Below are positions 1-8,014 of a DNA stretch of 12,801 nt, in pieces. Source of the DNA: UBA12078 sp964573565. GTDB taxonomy: Bacteria; Patescibacteriota; Dojkabacteria; SC72. Every line of letters begins with the position of its first letter. Positions within the stretch are counted from its first letter, which is position 1. A program made the position numbers and the translations under genes. The stretch spans positions 1 to 12,801 of the forward strand of contig CAZNJV010000020.1 in assembly GCA_964573565.1 (NCBI GenBank), read 5' to 3'. The notes below the pieces were generated by a model. It saw only the letters and a program-made list of their open reading frames with translations. It made no database searches and was not told where the DNA came from.

Positions 1-2336
1 GACTCTCTCCTCTTACATTGTCTAAGTAGATTACATTACTACTGGTTGAGTAGTTGGTTAATCTTACCTTAGTTATGGCATCTCTACTGGTTCCTGTGAT
101 ATCTGATAGATCCCAATATACCTTCTGCCATGTGTTAGCTGTATCTATGGTGATATCTTCATATTGCTCTGTTCCTGCACTCTCTCCAATCCCTATCCTT
201 AGTACATTACCTGTTTGAGAGGCTCTTACCCAAAGAGTTAAGTAATCATATGTAGAGAGGTCTGTACTAGATATGGTAGATTCCATATATCCTCCATTGG
301 TACTACTGGTTACCTTGGTTATGTTGGTTGTTGTAGCTTCATCCTCATCTTCAAAGTAATCTACGAACCGGCCGATATCTCCTTCTTCTACTGTGGCATT
401 AGTTCCTGTCCAGGTGGTATGGGTATCTGCACTTTCTACCATTACATAGTTAGTTCCACTAGTGTATGGTCTCCACTCCTCCCAGGTACCATCAGTTGGA
501 TCACTGGTTGATCCACTTCTGGTCTGTACTGATATCTTACCGTATGTATTGAGAGATGCATCCCAGGTTATGTTGTCATATGACTGAGCATTAGGTGTAC
601 TGATTACACTACTCGTGTATACTCCGTAACTGTAGTAGCCTACTGTTGTTATCTCTGCAGCTGGAGACGTTGTACCACTAGGAGAAGCAGTACTATAAAC
701 CGCAATTCTTCCCACACCACCGTTTCCACCAGAACGATAGGCAACACCACCTAACCCTGCAGAGGCAAGAACCTTACTCGAACCAAGATTCAGTGTGTTT
801 CCTACAATTTTTACTGACCCACCAGCACCACCACCACCACCAGAATGATAAGTACCTGCACCAGTACCGATACCATTTGCGCCATTACTTGAAATAGTGC
901 CACTAACAACAAGACTATTTACAGCTAAATGCACTATTCCTCCCCCCCTACCACCATAAGCACCTGCATTAGAATAGTGACCACCTTTTCCACCACCAGA
1001 TCCGAAAAACATTTGATTTAATTTAACATCTCCATATGTACCACCACCACCACCCGCTCCATATGAGTTTCCACCTTTTCCCGAAGTATTAGTACCACCG
1101 TTTGTTGCAGTAGAAGAGCTACTAAAATCAGCACCTGCATAACCAAAAGTGCCGTATCCAGCACCACCACCACCACCTATCGCAGTATCTCCACTCGGAC
1201 CACCAGAACCACCACCTGCACCTCCACGACTTGCGGACCCAGCACCACCAGTACCCGTGCCACCACCACCACCACCACCGCAATAACCATTCCCAGGAGG
1301 TAACCCTCCTCCACCACCAGCCCCACTTGTTGCTAATGTACTACCGACCTCTCCTGTTCCACCAGAACCACAAAAAGCTTCTCCACCAGCGCCACCATCT
1401 CCCGATTGCCCAGATCCTGCACCACCAGACTGAGTACCTCCTAAGTATCCTAATCCGTTAGCATGAATAGTCCCGGCAACTGAAACAGCACCATTTGCTC
1501 TAAAGAACATAACACCACCCTCGCCAGCACCATTGTTTATAGCTCCGGTTGGAGAAACCCACGCATCTGGATAAAAGTTAACACTCGCACTTACAGTTAC
1601 ATCATTGTAATTAGGCACTCTTTGTAACATTACTGCTTGCTGTCCAGTACCAACACCTATGTTGGTGTCATCTGTCGTGCCATCTCCGTAATATTTTGTT
1701 TTTGCTGTAGCAAAATTCACCGTACTGCTTGATACACTCGAAATCCTAAGCGTCTCATAATTACCAACATTGTCCATCGCAGTATAGGTACCACGAAGAT
1801 TGATTAAAAGAATCTCATCTCCAGGATTTAAACATCCAGTAGAAGGAGCGCTTTCTAGCGTGGCAGACGTACTTGTCAATGTGGTAACGCTATAGTTAAC
1901 AGCATCTCCGCCATCGGCACATGACCTTCCAGAAATAAGGCTTGGCGCCGAATTTATACTAGCACTACTACCAACAGTTATGCTCCCATCTGCCCCAGTA
2001 CCCACATTCACTCCAGGTGCTAATTCTACATCTGTTAATTTGATAATAGATCGTATAATTCCCCCTGCAGCAGCATCATTCCACTGATTAGATAACGATT
2101 CCCTCATAGTAAAATCCGTATCCGTTATATTCTTCCAATTACCCCCACTACAACTCTCGTTACTACTACCCCCCACACAAATCCACCCATCAGCCACAAC
2201 ATCATAGCTATTTGTATCATGAGCAAGATTCAAATACCCCTCATTCGCCACACTACCATATGCAGACAGCACATCACTTCCCCCTCCACCAGCAGTAAGA
2301 AGATCTACTGACTGAGTACCATCATAGAAGAAAAGA
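1..2336 (-). CDS. Giant secreted surface protein, C-terminal part (partial, open at the left edge)
   Basis: One minus-strand frame is free of stops from the gap edge at 2336 down to base 1 (about 778 codons) and has no stop inside the window. In order it encodes a tail-fibre-like segment (FFYDGTQSVDLLTAGGGG, about 2335-2280); a beta-rich segment with GDEILLINL, MLQRVPNYNDVTV and VMFFRANGAVSVAGTIHANG (about 1830-1440), a pattern I associate with Gly-rich surface proteins; a very Gly-rich stretch (about 1450-690) with GGGGGG runs; and a Trp/Thr-rich beta-sandwich-like C-terminal region (about 640-1) with WVRASQTGNVLRIGIGE and WQKVYWDLSDITGT, resembling carbohydrate-binding jelly-roll domains. 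It is very probably the same gene as the signal-peptide-bearing segment at 2437-3752, although the gap hides the junction. A role in adhesion or as a surface layer is inference; no catalytic motif is seen. Thr and Gly codon choice changes at about 640. Confidence 0.8.
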
Positions 2337-2436
2337 NNNNNNNNNNNNNNNNNNNNNNNNNNNNNNNNNNNNNNNNNNNNNNNNNNNNNNNNNNNNNNNN
2401 NNNNNNNNNNNNNNNNNNNNNNNNNNNNNNNNNNNN
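2337..2436. other. Assembly gap (100 N)
   Basis: Exactly 100 N, so most likely a scaffold placeholder rather than a measured length. Coding sequence enters from the right (ending in a KLDIAG-like frame) and leaves on the left in a different apparent frame, which is expected if the real length is not 100. The SFLL-stop obtained by reading straight through is an artefact. Confidence 0.95.
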
Positions 2437-3752
2437 CCTGCAATATCCAATTTTGCACCAGGAGTACTTGTCCCAATACCAAGATTTCCTGTTGAAACAT
2501 CAAAGAAAAACTTAGCATTAGCACCGCTGTCACCACCAATAATGACATCATCTGTTGTAGATGTCAGATATGTAAATGTTCCACCATCAGTCCAAAGGCT
2601 TGCTCCACCTACAGGATTACCATTCCAATACAATGACCCATTGATGTTGTACAGCCTATTCGTAGATACAGTAGGAGCATCTGTTCTAGGATGAATGTAG
2701 AATGTCAAAGGATTCTCGAAAACAAAAGCATCAGTACTACCCTTTTGTAAAGAAAGGATATTACCTGTTCCATCTTGTGTGACCTGAAGGACTACATTGT
2801 CGAAATTACTCCCCTCTGCCTTCATTGAAACTACTGGCCATGCACCAGTTGAGTTGTAGTCAGAGTATACAGTCAATCCTGATTGTGCTTGGTTACCAGA
2901 GAGTGTTAATCTCTTCGCAGTCATATCAAAAGAAAGTGGTGCCCTGCCACTCAAACCAGAAAGATATGTAGTATATGAATCTGCGCCGATGGCAGTATAG
3001 CTACTTGATCCTAAAACAAAATGATCCGTCAATGCAGTTAGATATGTGAATATTCCGCCATCTGTAAATAATGATCCACTACCGCCACCAAGACTTCCCC
3101 AACTTGCTCCATCGTAAACCTTCAGTTCATCATCTGTAGTGTCATAGTAGACCATACCTGCAGATGGGCTTGTGTATCCAGAAGAGTTAGCTGCTGTATC
3201 GAATTGGAAGGCGGTACTCGCCTTCTCCGCGTATTTTGCCTTTAGGGCATATGCAGATGCCTGTATTGGCATTCTCGAGAAAGTCTCAGTGTATGATCCC
3301 GAACCACCAGGAGCAAAACCAAGTTCCACATATAGATCTGAAACCGCATTAACCACCTCCTGTAGGTTATCACATGTACCTCCCTTACAAGCTGCATATG
3401 TACCAGCAGTTGGAGCACCATCAGAGCCCAAAGAAAGAGTAAACGCACCGTTATATTGCCCTATTTCAACATTTGAGAATACTTCTGTAAGAAGTAATGT
3501 CCCACCAGAAGATGCAGAATAGTATTTTACTTGGAAATCACAGGTATCATTGCCATTACCCGCAACAACACAAGCAGGACTTCCCGCAGTAACATTTAAA
3601 CCTTCATACCCTGTATCATTTCTGACGATTTTACCCTGGAAATTAATCGTGGAATCCGTAGCAGCATTAACAATCCCTGGCACCAAGAGAAGAAGAGCTA
3701 TTGCTGGAATGATTGAATTTTTTACTAGTTTTGGGCAGTTGGTTTTTATCAT
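2437..3752 (-). CDS. Giant secreted surface protein, N-terminal part with signal peptide (interrupted by gap)
   Basis: About 438 residues are visible from the ATG at 3752. The preferred start gives a typical signal peptide: MIKTNCPKLVKN, a hydrophobic core around IIPAIALLLLVPGI, then VNA-ATD with probable cleavage after residue 30. The upstream ATG at 3791 would add 13 residues but lies only about 18 nt from the predicted transcription start, directly behind a small hairpin. The mature N-terminus carries INFQGKIV, two Cys pairs (SPACVVAGNGNDTC and CKGGTC) that could form disulfides, and a FSRMPIQASAYALKAKYA segment like the linkers of tail-collar-type proteins. Next come AGMVYYDTTDDELKVYDG, two copies of an LxTDGGxFTYLT unit (residues about 228-248 and 386-406) and NLGIGTSTPGAKLDIA just before the gap. 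This layout recurs in large Patescibacteria surface proteins. Ligand unknown. Confidence 0.85.
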
Positions 3753-3796
3753 GTTTCTCAGGCAGTAAAAAGTGGCTTCCTGACTACACATCCCAG

Positions 3797-3810
3797 GATA
3801 GACACCTATC
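3797..3810 (-). promoter_or_regulatory. Small hairpin at the 5' end of the surface-protein mRNA
   Basis: Read on the minus strand, GATAG-GTGT-CTATC forms a perfect 5-bp stem with a 4-nt loop. It sits at the predicted transcription start, between the -10 box and the first ATG (3791). It could stabilise the 5' end or hide the first ATG, which fits use of the ATG at 3752. Confidence 0.35.
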
Positions 3811-3815
3811 GTAAA

Positions 3816-3844
3816 ATGATATGAAAATTTGGTCGTTTTGTCAA
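3816..3844 (-). promoter_or_regulatory. Sigma-70 type promoter of the surface-protein gene
   Basis: Minus strand: -35 TTGACA at 3844-3839 (perfect consensus), 17-bp spacer, -10 TATCAT at 3821-3816 (5 of 6). The predicted start is near 3809, giving a leader of about 57 nt to the ATG at 3752. It lies just downstream of leuS, so the surface gene can be expressed independently. Confidence 0.75.
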
Positions 3845-3853
3845 AGATTTTAC

Positions 3854-3880
3854 AGCCGTTTTGCAGTGCTACAAACGGCT
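3854..3880 (-). terminator. Hairpin overlapping the leuS stop codon, possible terminator
   Basis: AGCCGTTT and AAACGGCT form an 8-bp inverted repeat around an 11-nt loop; the stem includes the first two bases of the leuS TAG stop. What follows on the minus strand (GTAAAATCTTTG) is only weakly T-rich, so this is not a classic intrinsic terminator. It could be a weak or Rho-assisted one, or an mRNA 3'-end stabiliser. Confidence 0.4.
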
Positions 3881-6314
3881 ATATGACAACGTTTATGATC
3901 CTTCGAGGAACATAGATGAATTTCCTGATTTCTGAATTCTCAAAATACGCAGACAAAGCGCTATCTGACAGCATTTTCTCTCTGATCACATTTTCAGTAT
4001 CGTTTGAACCTATAGTTAGTCTTCCCCTAACCTTCCCATTGATCTGGACAGGTATCTCGATTGTGTCCTCGGAGAGAAGCTCTTCATCAATATTCGGCCA
4101 TGCGTTTTCGAAGATACTTTCGCTATGTCCGATTAAACTCCAAAGTTCTTCTGCCATGTGTGGAAGTGATGGCGCGACAACCAAGATGAGCTTTTCAATA
4201 TCTTCCTTACAGAATATTGCCTTGTTGAATTCATTATAGAATTCCATGAGGGCAGAGATACTTGTATTGAATTTTAGCCCTAAGAGATTCTGTTCTACCC
4301 TATTTATGAGCTTTGCCACGGCTCTATGTGCTTTCTCATCGGAGACATCCTTCTTGTTATCCCAAGCATCAAGTATGAAGCTGTAATATTTTGATACAAA
4401 GCGTTTTACACCATTTATAGTCTCAGAGCTCCAAGCCACATCCCCTTCATATGGCCCCATGAACATCATGTAAGCCCTTACCACATCAGCCCCATACTTC
4501 TCAATTAACGGGTCAGGAGTGATAACATTGCCTAACGACTTGGACATTTTTACGCCGCCCTCACCCAATACAAAGCCATGGATTGTACGTTTTTGATATG
4601 GTTCTGGTGTCGGTACTAATCCCTGATCATACAGGAATTTATGCCAGAATCTTGAATACAAGAGATGCAGAGTGACATGCTCTGAGCCACCCTCGTAGTG
4701 ATCTACTGGACCCCAATACTTCATGAGCTCCTGAGAAGCAAATTCCTTTGCATTGTGTGGGTCCATATATCGTAAGAAGTACCAGCTAGAACCAGCCCAA
4801 TTAGGCATTGTATCTGTCTCTCGCTTTGCATCCCCACCACATGCAGGGCATTTGGTATTAACCCACTCTGTCATAGCTGCTAATGGAGATTCTCCAGTAC
4901 CAGAAGGCTCATATTCCTTTACATAAGGTAATTCTACTGGTAATTGGTCTTCAGGAACCGGTACTGCTCCACACTTTGGGCAATGTATGATTGGAATTGG
5001 TTCCCCCCAATAATGTTGTCGAGAAAATATCCAATCTTGCAGATGATACCTTCTAACCGTATCACCAATACCTTTTTCTTTAATATATTCGGCAGCTTTC
5101 ACTCTCGCGTCTTGGCTGCTAAGATTATCCATGAAGCCCGAATTATAAACAGTTCCTTCTTCTTCGTAGACATCCTCGGCCTTAGAGATTTCCGATCTGT
5201 CACCATTTTGCCCTTCTATGACTCTAATCACAGGGATATTAAATTTTTGGGCAAATTCAAAGTCTCTCTTGTCGTGTGCGGGAACTCCAACGACCATTCC
5301 TGTCCCAACCGTTGCTAGTACAAAGTCCGCTGCGTATATTGGCAGCCTCTGGTCAGAGATGCTATTTAGGCAATATAAGCCCGTGAATGCGCCTGTTTTA
5401 TCTTTTCCTTCGCTTATTCGCTCTAAATCAGAACGTTTTCTAGTTTTCTCTATGTAAGCCATCACCTCTTCCCTGTTTTCCTCTGGCATTTTCTCCAGAA
5501 GCTCTTGCAGGATTGGATGCTCAGGTGCGACCACTACAAATGTAGCACCAAATTGTGTGTCTGGCCTTGTTGTAGAAACTTGAAGATATTTATCTGTCCC
5601 TTCTACCTGATATTTGATGTCATACCAAGTCTTTGCATCTATCCAATTTCTCTGTCTTGTTTTTACACTCTCCCAGTAGTCTGTTAAATCCAAGTCTTTA
5701 TCCAATCTATCTGCATATTCGGTGATCTTGAGTACCCACTGATTCATCTCTTTCTTTTCTACAGGTGTTCCGCATCTTTCATGCTTTCCATCAACTACTT
5801 CTTCGTTAGCACATCCTTCTTTACAATTCGGACACCAGTTGATTGGTTTTACAGCCTTATATGCCAACCCTTTTTCAAAAAGTTTTAAGAATATCCATTG
5901 TGTCCATCTGTAATATTCTGGATCGGTTGTATTGACCTCTCTACTCCAATCGAAGGATAGCCCTAAGCTCTTTAACTGCCTTCTAAATGTATCTATGTTC
6001 TCTCTCGTGATATCCTGAGGTGCTCTTTTTACTTTAATAGCGTAGTTTTCTGTAGGTAGCCCGAATGCATCCCACCCCATTGGGAACATAACATTCTCAC
6101 CTTTCATACGTCTTAATCTAGCTATCGCATCAAACATTGAGTAGTTTCGTGTATGCCCCATGTGCATACTATCCCCAGATGGATATGGGAATTCTACTAG
6201 TAGGTAATATTTCTTTCTTGTTTCGTCGAGGTCTTTACCCTCGTATGTTAGCTCAGAGAACCATTTGTCTTGCCACTTCTTTTCGAAGGACTTTGGGTTG
6301 TAGGTTCTGTCCAT
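3879..6314 (-). CDS. leuS: Leucyl-tRNA synthetase
   Basis: Class I aminoacyl-tRNA synthetase that charges tRNA-Leu in the cytoplasm. The 811 residues are complete and close to the usual bacterial length (about 800-880). Motifs seen: HMGH (51-54, HIGH class), GWDAFGLPTENYAI (80-93), the CP1 editing domain with TTRPDT (248-253) and GTGMVVGVPAHDKRDFEF (catalytic-type Asp348), WAGSSWYFLRYMDPHN (506-521) and KMSKS (589-593). Zinc-type Cys groups occur at CPNCKEGC (161-168) with C181, and as CxxC pairs at 445/448 and 489/492. The C-terminal anticodon-binding region ends in VQINGKVRGRLTI and a short tail. The ATG at 6314 has no Shine-Dalgarno (AAAACCC precedes it). It lies downstream of two tRNA-Ala genes, with no T-box visible between them. 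Stop TAG at 3879. Confidence 0.98.
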   Translation of the reverse strand: MDRTYNPKSFEKKWQDKWFSELTYEGKDLDETRKKYYLLVEFPYPSGDSMHMGHTRNYSMFDAIARLRRMKGENVMFPMGWDAFGLPTENYAIKVKRAPQDITRENIDTFRRQLKSLGLSFDWSREVNTTDPEYYRWTQWIFLKLFEKGLAYKAVKPINWCPNCKEGCANEEVVDGKHERCGTPVEKKEMNQWVLKITEYADRLDKDLDLTDYWESVKTRQRNWIDAKTWYDIKYQVEGTDKYLQVSTTRPDTQFGATFVVVAPEHPILQELLEKMPEENREEVMAYIEKTRKRSDLERISEGKDKTGAFTGLYCLNSISDQRLPIYAADFVLATVGTGMVVGVPAHDKRDFEFAQKFNIPVIRVIEGQNGDRSEISKAEDVYEEEGTVYNSGFMDNLSSQDARVKAAEYIKEKGIGDTVRRYHLQDWIFSRQHYWGEPIPIIHCPKCGAVPVPEDQLPVELPYVKEYEPSGTGESPLAAMTEWVNTKCPACGGDAKRETDTMPNWAGSSWYFLRYMDPHNAKEFASQELMKYWGPVDHYEGGSEHVTLHLLYSRFWHKFLYDQGLVPTPEPYQKRTIHGFVLGEGGVKMSKSLGNVITPDPLIEKYGADVVRAYMMFMGPYEGDVAWSSETINGVKRFVSKYYSFILDAWDNKKDVSDEKAHRAVAKLINRVEQNLLGLKFNTSISALMEFYNEFNKAIFCKEDIEKLILVVAPSLPHMAEELWSLIGHSESIFENAWPNIDEELLSEDTIEIPVQINGKVRGRLTIGSNDTENVIREKMLSDSALSAYFENSEIRKFIYVPRRIINVVI

Positions 6315-6342
6315 GGGTTTTAAGAAAGAATTTAATGTATGT

Positions 6343-6371
6343 ATTTTACAAGAAAAAAAGTTGTATTGGAA
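6343..6371 (-). promoter_or_regulatory. Possible leuS promoter
   Basis: Minus strand: -10 TAAAAT at 6348-6343 (5 of 6), 17-bp spacer, -35 TTCCAA at 6371-6366 (only 3 of 6). The predicted start near 6336 gives a leader of about 22 nt without a Shine-Dalgarno. The weak -35 makes this tentative; read-through from the tRNA genes is the alternative. Confidence 0.35.
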
Positions 6372-6461
6372 GAATAATGTTTCTGGACTATGAAACTATC
6401 TCGTGGAACATGAGGGTTTTACTCCCTGCTGTGTTCACAAATGTACGTACGATGTATGAAG

Positions 6462-6536
6462 TGGACCTGAGGGGATTCGAACCCCTGACCCCATCACTGC
6501 CAGCGATGTGCTCTAAACCAACTGAGCCACAGGCCC
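6462..6536 (-). tRNA. tRNA-Ala (anticodon GGC)
   Basis: A 75-nt cloverleaf on the minus strand: acceptor GGGCCTG/CAGGTCC with the G3-U70 wobble that identifies alanine tRNAs, D arm GCTC-GAGC with GG in the loop, anticodon stem CATCG/TGATG with loop CTGGCAG (anticodon GGC, reads GCC and GCU), 5-nt variable loop, T arm AGGGG-TTCGAAT-CCCCT, discriminator A. No CCA is encoded (ACTT follows), so CCA must be added by nucleotidyltransferase. It lies 12 nt downstream of the other tRNA-Ala. Confidence 0.96.
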
Positions 6537-6548
6537 TCACCTATATTC

Positions 6549-6623
6549 TGGACTCAGCCGGAGTCGAACCGGCGATCTTCTCAATGCGAATGAGATGTTC
6601 TAGCCAAACTGAACTATGAGCCC
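6549..6623 (-). tRNA. tRNA-Ala (anticodon CGC)
   Basis: A 75-nt cloverleaf on the minus strand: acceptor GGGCTCA/TGAGTCC with G3-U70, D arm GTTC-GAAC, anticodon stem TCTCA/TGAGA with loop TTCGCAT (anticodon CGC, reads GCG), T arm GCCGG-TTCGACT-CCGGC, discriminator A, no encoded CCA. It is the first gene of a two-tRNA unit with the GGC isoacceptor, directly downstream of a TATAAT box. Confidence 0.96.
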
Positions 6624-6631
6624 GTAAGCAC

Positions 6632-6660
6632 ATTATACTAGAACCACAAGGATTATTGAA
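6632..6660 (-). promoter_or_regulatory. Promoter of the tRNA-Ala pair
   Basis: A perfect -10 TATAAT (6637-6632, minus strand) ends 8 nt before the first tRNA base. A poor -35 (TTCAAT, 6660-6655) stands 17 bp upstream and overlaps the 3' end of the LysM-M23 gene. The transcript would start almost at the mature tRNA 5' end. Confidence 0.55.
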
Positions 6661-7981
6661 TATATGGGGCAGGATTCATCCTACCTGACAAAGACGCGCC
6701 CTTTCGGAGTTCGAAGTGTGTATGAACACCGTAAGCGACACCTGTAGCACCTACTATACCTAATGCTTGCCCCTTAGCTACATACTGGCCTGCAGACACA
6801 TTAAGGCTTGCCATATGGGCGTTAAGGATAGTATAGCCATTACCACAATCGACATGTGCATAGTTACCATAGCCTCCATAACTTGTACCCCAATAGCCCC
6901 ATCCTGCACTAATAACAGTACCAGCACAAGCAGCTACTACGCTTGGTCTTCCACCAGTTGGATAGAAGTCCATGCCGTAGTGTCCTGCATAGTATCCTCT
7001 AGACATCGCGTAAGGTCCATTCATTACAGGGCCTAAGAATCTTCCAACGTTAGGATCTACAGTCGTTTGTGTATATGCAACAGATGATTGTTTGTATGTC
7101 GTAGGCGTGCTAGAAGCTTTGGCTATGACAACAACTGGCATCTCACCATTCGGTATAAACATCTCTTCACCAACCGTTAAAGTATATGGTGCCTCTAACC
7201 AGTTGAAGTCTACTATATCAGCTGCAGCTGCGGAGTATTTCTTAGCTAAGCTCTCCACTGTGTCCCCCTTTGCGATCTTTACAACAACACCATCCTGTGG
7301 GGGAATCTCCAAAGTTTGACCGACTTTAAGATAGTCTGAGGATGTCATATTGTTTGCCCACAATACCGTTTGTACACTTACGCTAAAAGCTGAGGCTATA
7401 GAACTTACAGTATCTCCTCTTTTTACAAGATACTGTTCTGTTGTAGTTCTCGCCCTATCTTTGGGAACAAGAGTATTCAAGGAAGCATTCATAACTATGG
7501 TATCCGATTCTGGTACTCCAATGCTATCCAGCTTATCTGCGCTAGCCTCAATAACTACGGGCTTACGATATATATATGATATGACAAGGATAAATACAAT
7601 AAAGGTGAACGCTACCTGCAATGCGGATTTCAGGAAGGTTCCCCTACCCCAGAACATCTGTTTGATGACCTTGTCTTTAAAGACATCTATGAAATCATCT
7701 AAAAGATCGAATAATACGGATAGCAATATCAATGCTACTCTAAATCTAGAAGAGCATGTTTCTACAAGATCAATGATGAAGGCAAAGATATCCTTCTTTT
7801 TACGATGATATGCGACGAATACTTGGAACTTTTTCTTTAATTCATTTGCAAGATTCTTCTGCTCTATCTCTTCATCAACAAAGAGAAATTCATTACTACT
7901 ACCACTTCCTGATTTGAGAGTAAGATCTTTGAAGCTTAAGCCCGCAACATTTCTATTTTGGTTCACGCCATCTTCTTCCAT
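6653..7981 (-). CDS. Membrane-anchored LysM / M23 peptidase-domain cell-wall protein
   Basis: 442 residues. The N-terminal about 115 residues are charged and probably cytoplasmic, with a hydrophobic stretch at about 80-100 (RVALILLSVLFDLL). A clear transmembrane helix follows at about 116-138 (VAFTFIVFILVISYIY). Two LysM modules that bind peptidoglycan come next (about 183-228, YLVKRGDTVSSIASAF and LKVGQTLEIP; about 232-278, VKIAKGDTVESLAKKY). Last is an M23 domain (about 325-440) with the metal ligands of the family: HYGMD (H334, D338), H389 and HTHFEL (H420, H422). All expected zinc ligands are present, so an active endopeptidase cutting peptide cross-links is likely, though some M23 proteins only regulate other enzymes. 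The ATG at 7981 has no Shine-Dalgarno. It sits about 33 bp behind rho with its own promoter. Stop TAA at 6653. Confidence 0.93.
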   Translation of the reverse strand: MEEDGVNQNRNVAGLSFKDLTLKSGSGSSNEFLFVDEEIEQKNLANELKKKFQVFVAYHRKKKDIFAFIIDLVETCSSRFRVALILLSVLFDLLDDFIDVFKDKVIKQMFWGRGTFLKSALQVAFTFIVFILVISYIYRKPVVIEASADKLDSIGVPESDTIVMNASLNTLVPKDRARTTTEQYLVKRGDTVSSIASAFSVSVQTVLWANNMTSSDYLKVGQTLEIPPQDGVVVKIAKGDTVESLAKKYSAAAADIVDFNWLEAPYTLTVGEEMFIPNGEMPVVVIAKASSTPTTYKQSSVAYTQTTVDPNVGRFLGPVMNGPYAMSRGYYAGHYGMDFYPTGGRPSVVAACAGTVISAGWGYWGTSYGGYGNYAHVDCGNGYTILNAHMASLNVSAGQYVAKGQALGIVGATGVAYGVHTHFELRKGASLSGRMNPAPYIQ

Positions 7982-8000
7982 AATTGGATTGATAGGTATG

Positions 8001-8009
8001 ATTATACCA
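8001..8009 (-). promoter_or_regulatory. Extended -10 promoter of the LysM-M23 gene
   Basis: Minus strand TGGTATAAT: a perfect TATAAT (8006-8001) preceded by the TGn extension. No good -35 is seen (CTGCAC at the expected place), as is common for extended -10 promoters. The predicted start near 7994 leaves a leader of only about 13 nt before the ATG at 7981. Confidence 0.6.
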
Positions 8010-8014
8010 GTTCC

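Noticed and set aside
700..1450. CRISPR-like or minisatellite array suggested by repeated ACC-rich tracts
   Set aside because: The repeats are irregular trinucleotide runs of glycine codons in an open frame, with no constant repeat and spacer lengths.
1231..1461. His/Gln-rich 76-residue plus-strand frame
   Set aside because: It is the antisense shadow of the GGT codon runs in the Gly-rich surface protein; low-complexity composition and no start signals.
2322..2336. Stop codon (S-F-L-L-stop) ending the N-terminal surface protein after the gap
   Set aside because: It depends on reading through exactly 100 N; another frame is open for 778 codons with matching domain style.
6315..6461. T-box or other riboswitch in front of leuS
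   Set aside because: No T-box consensus and no specifier or antiterminator structure is visible in these 147 bp; only a weak GTTTC/GAAAC hairpin.
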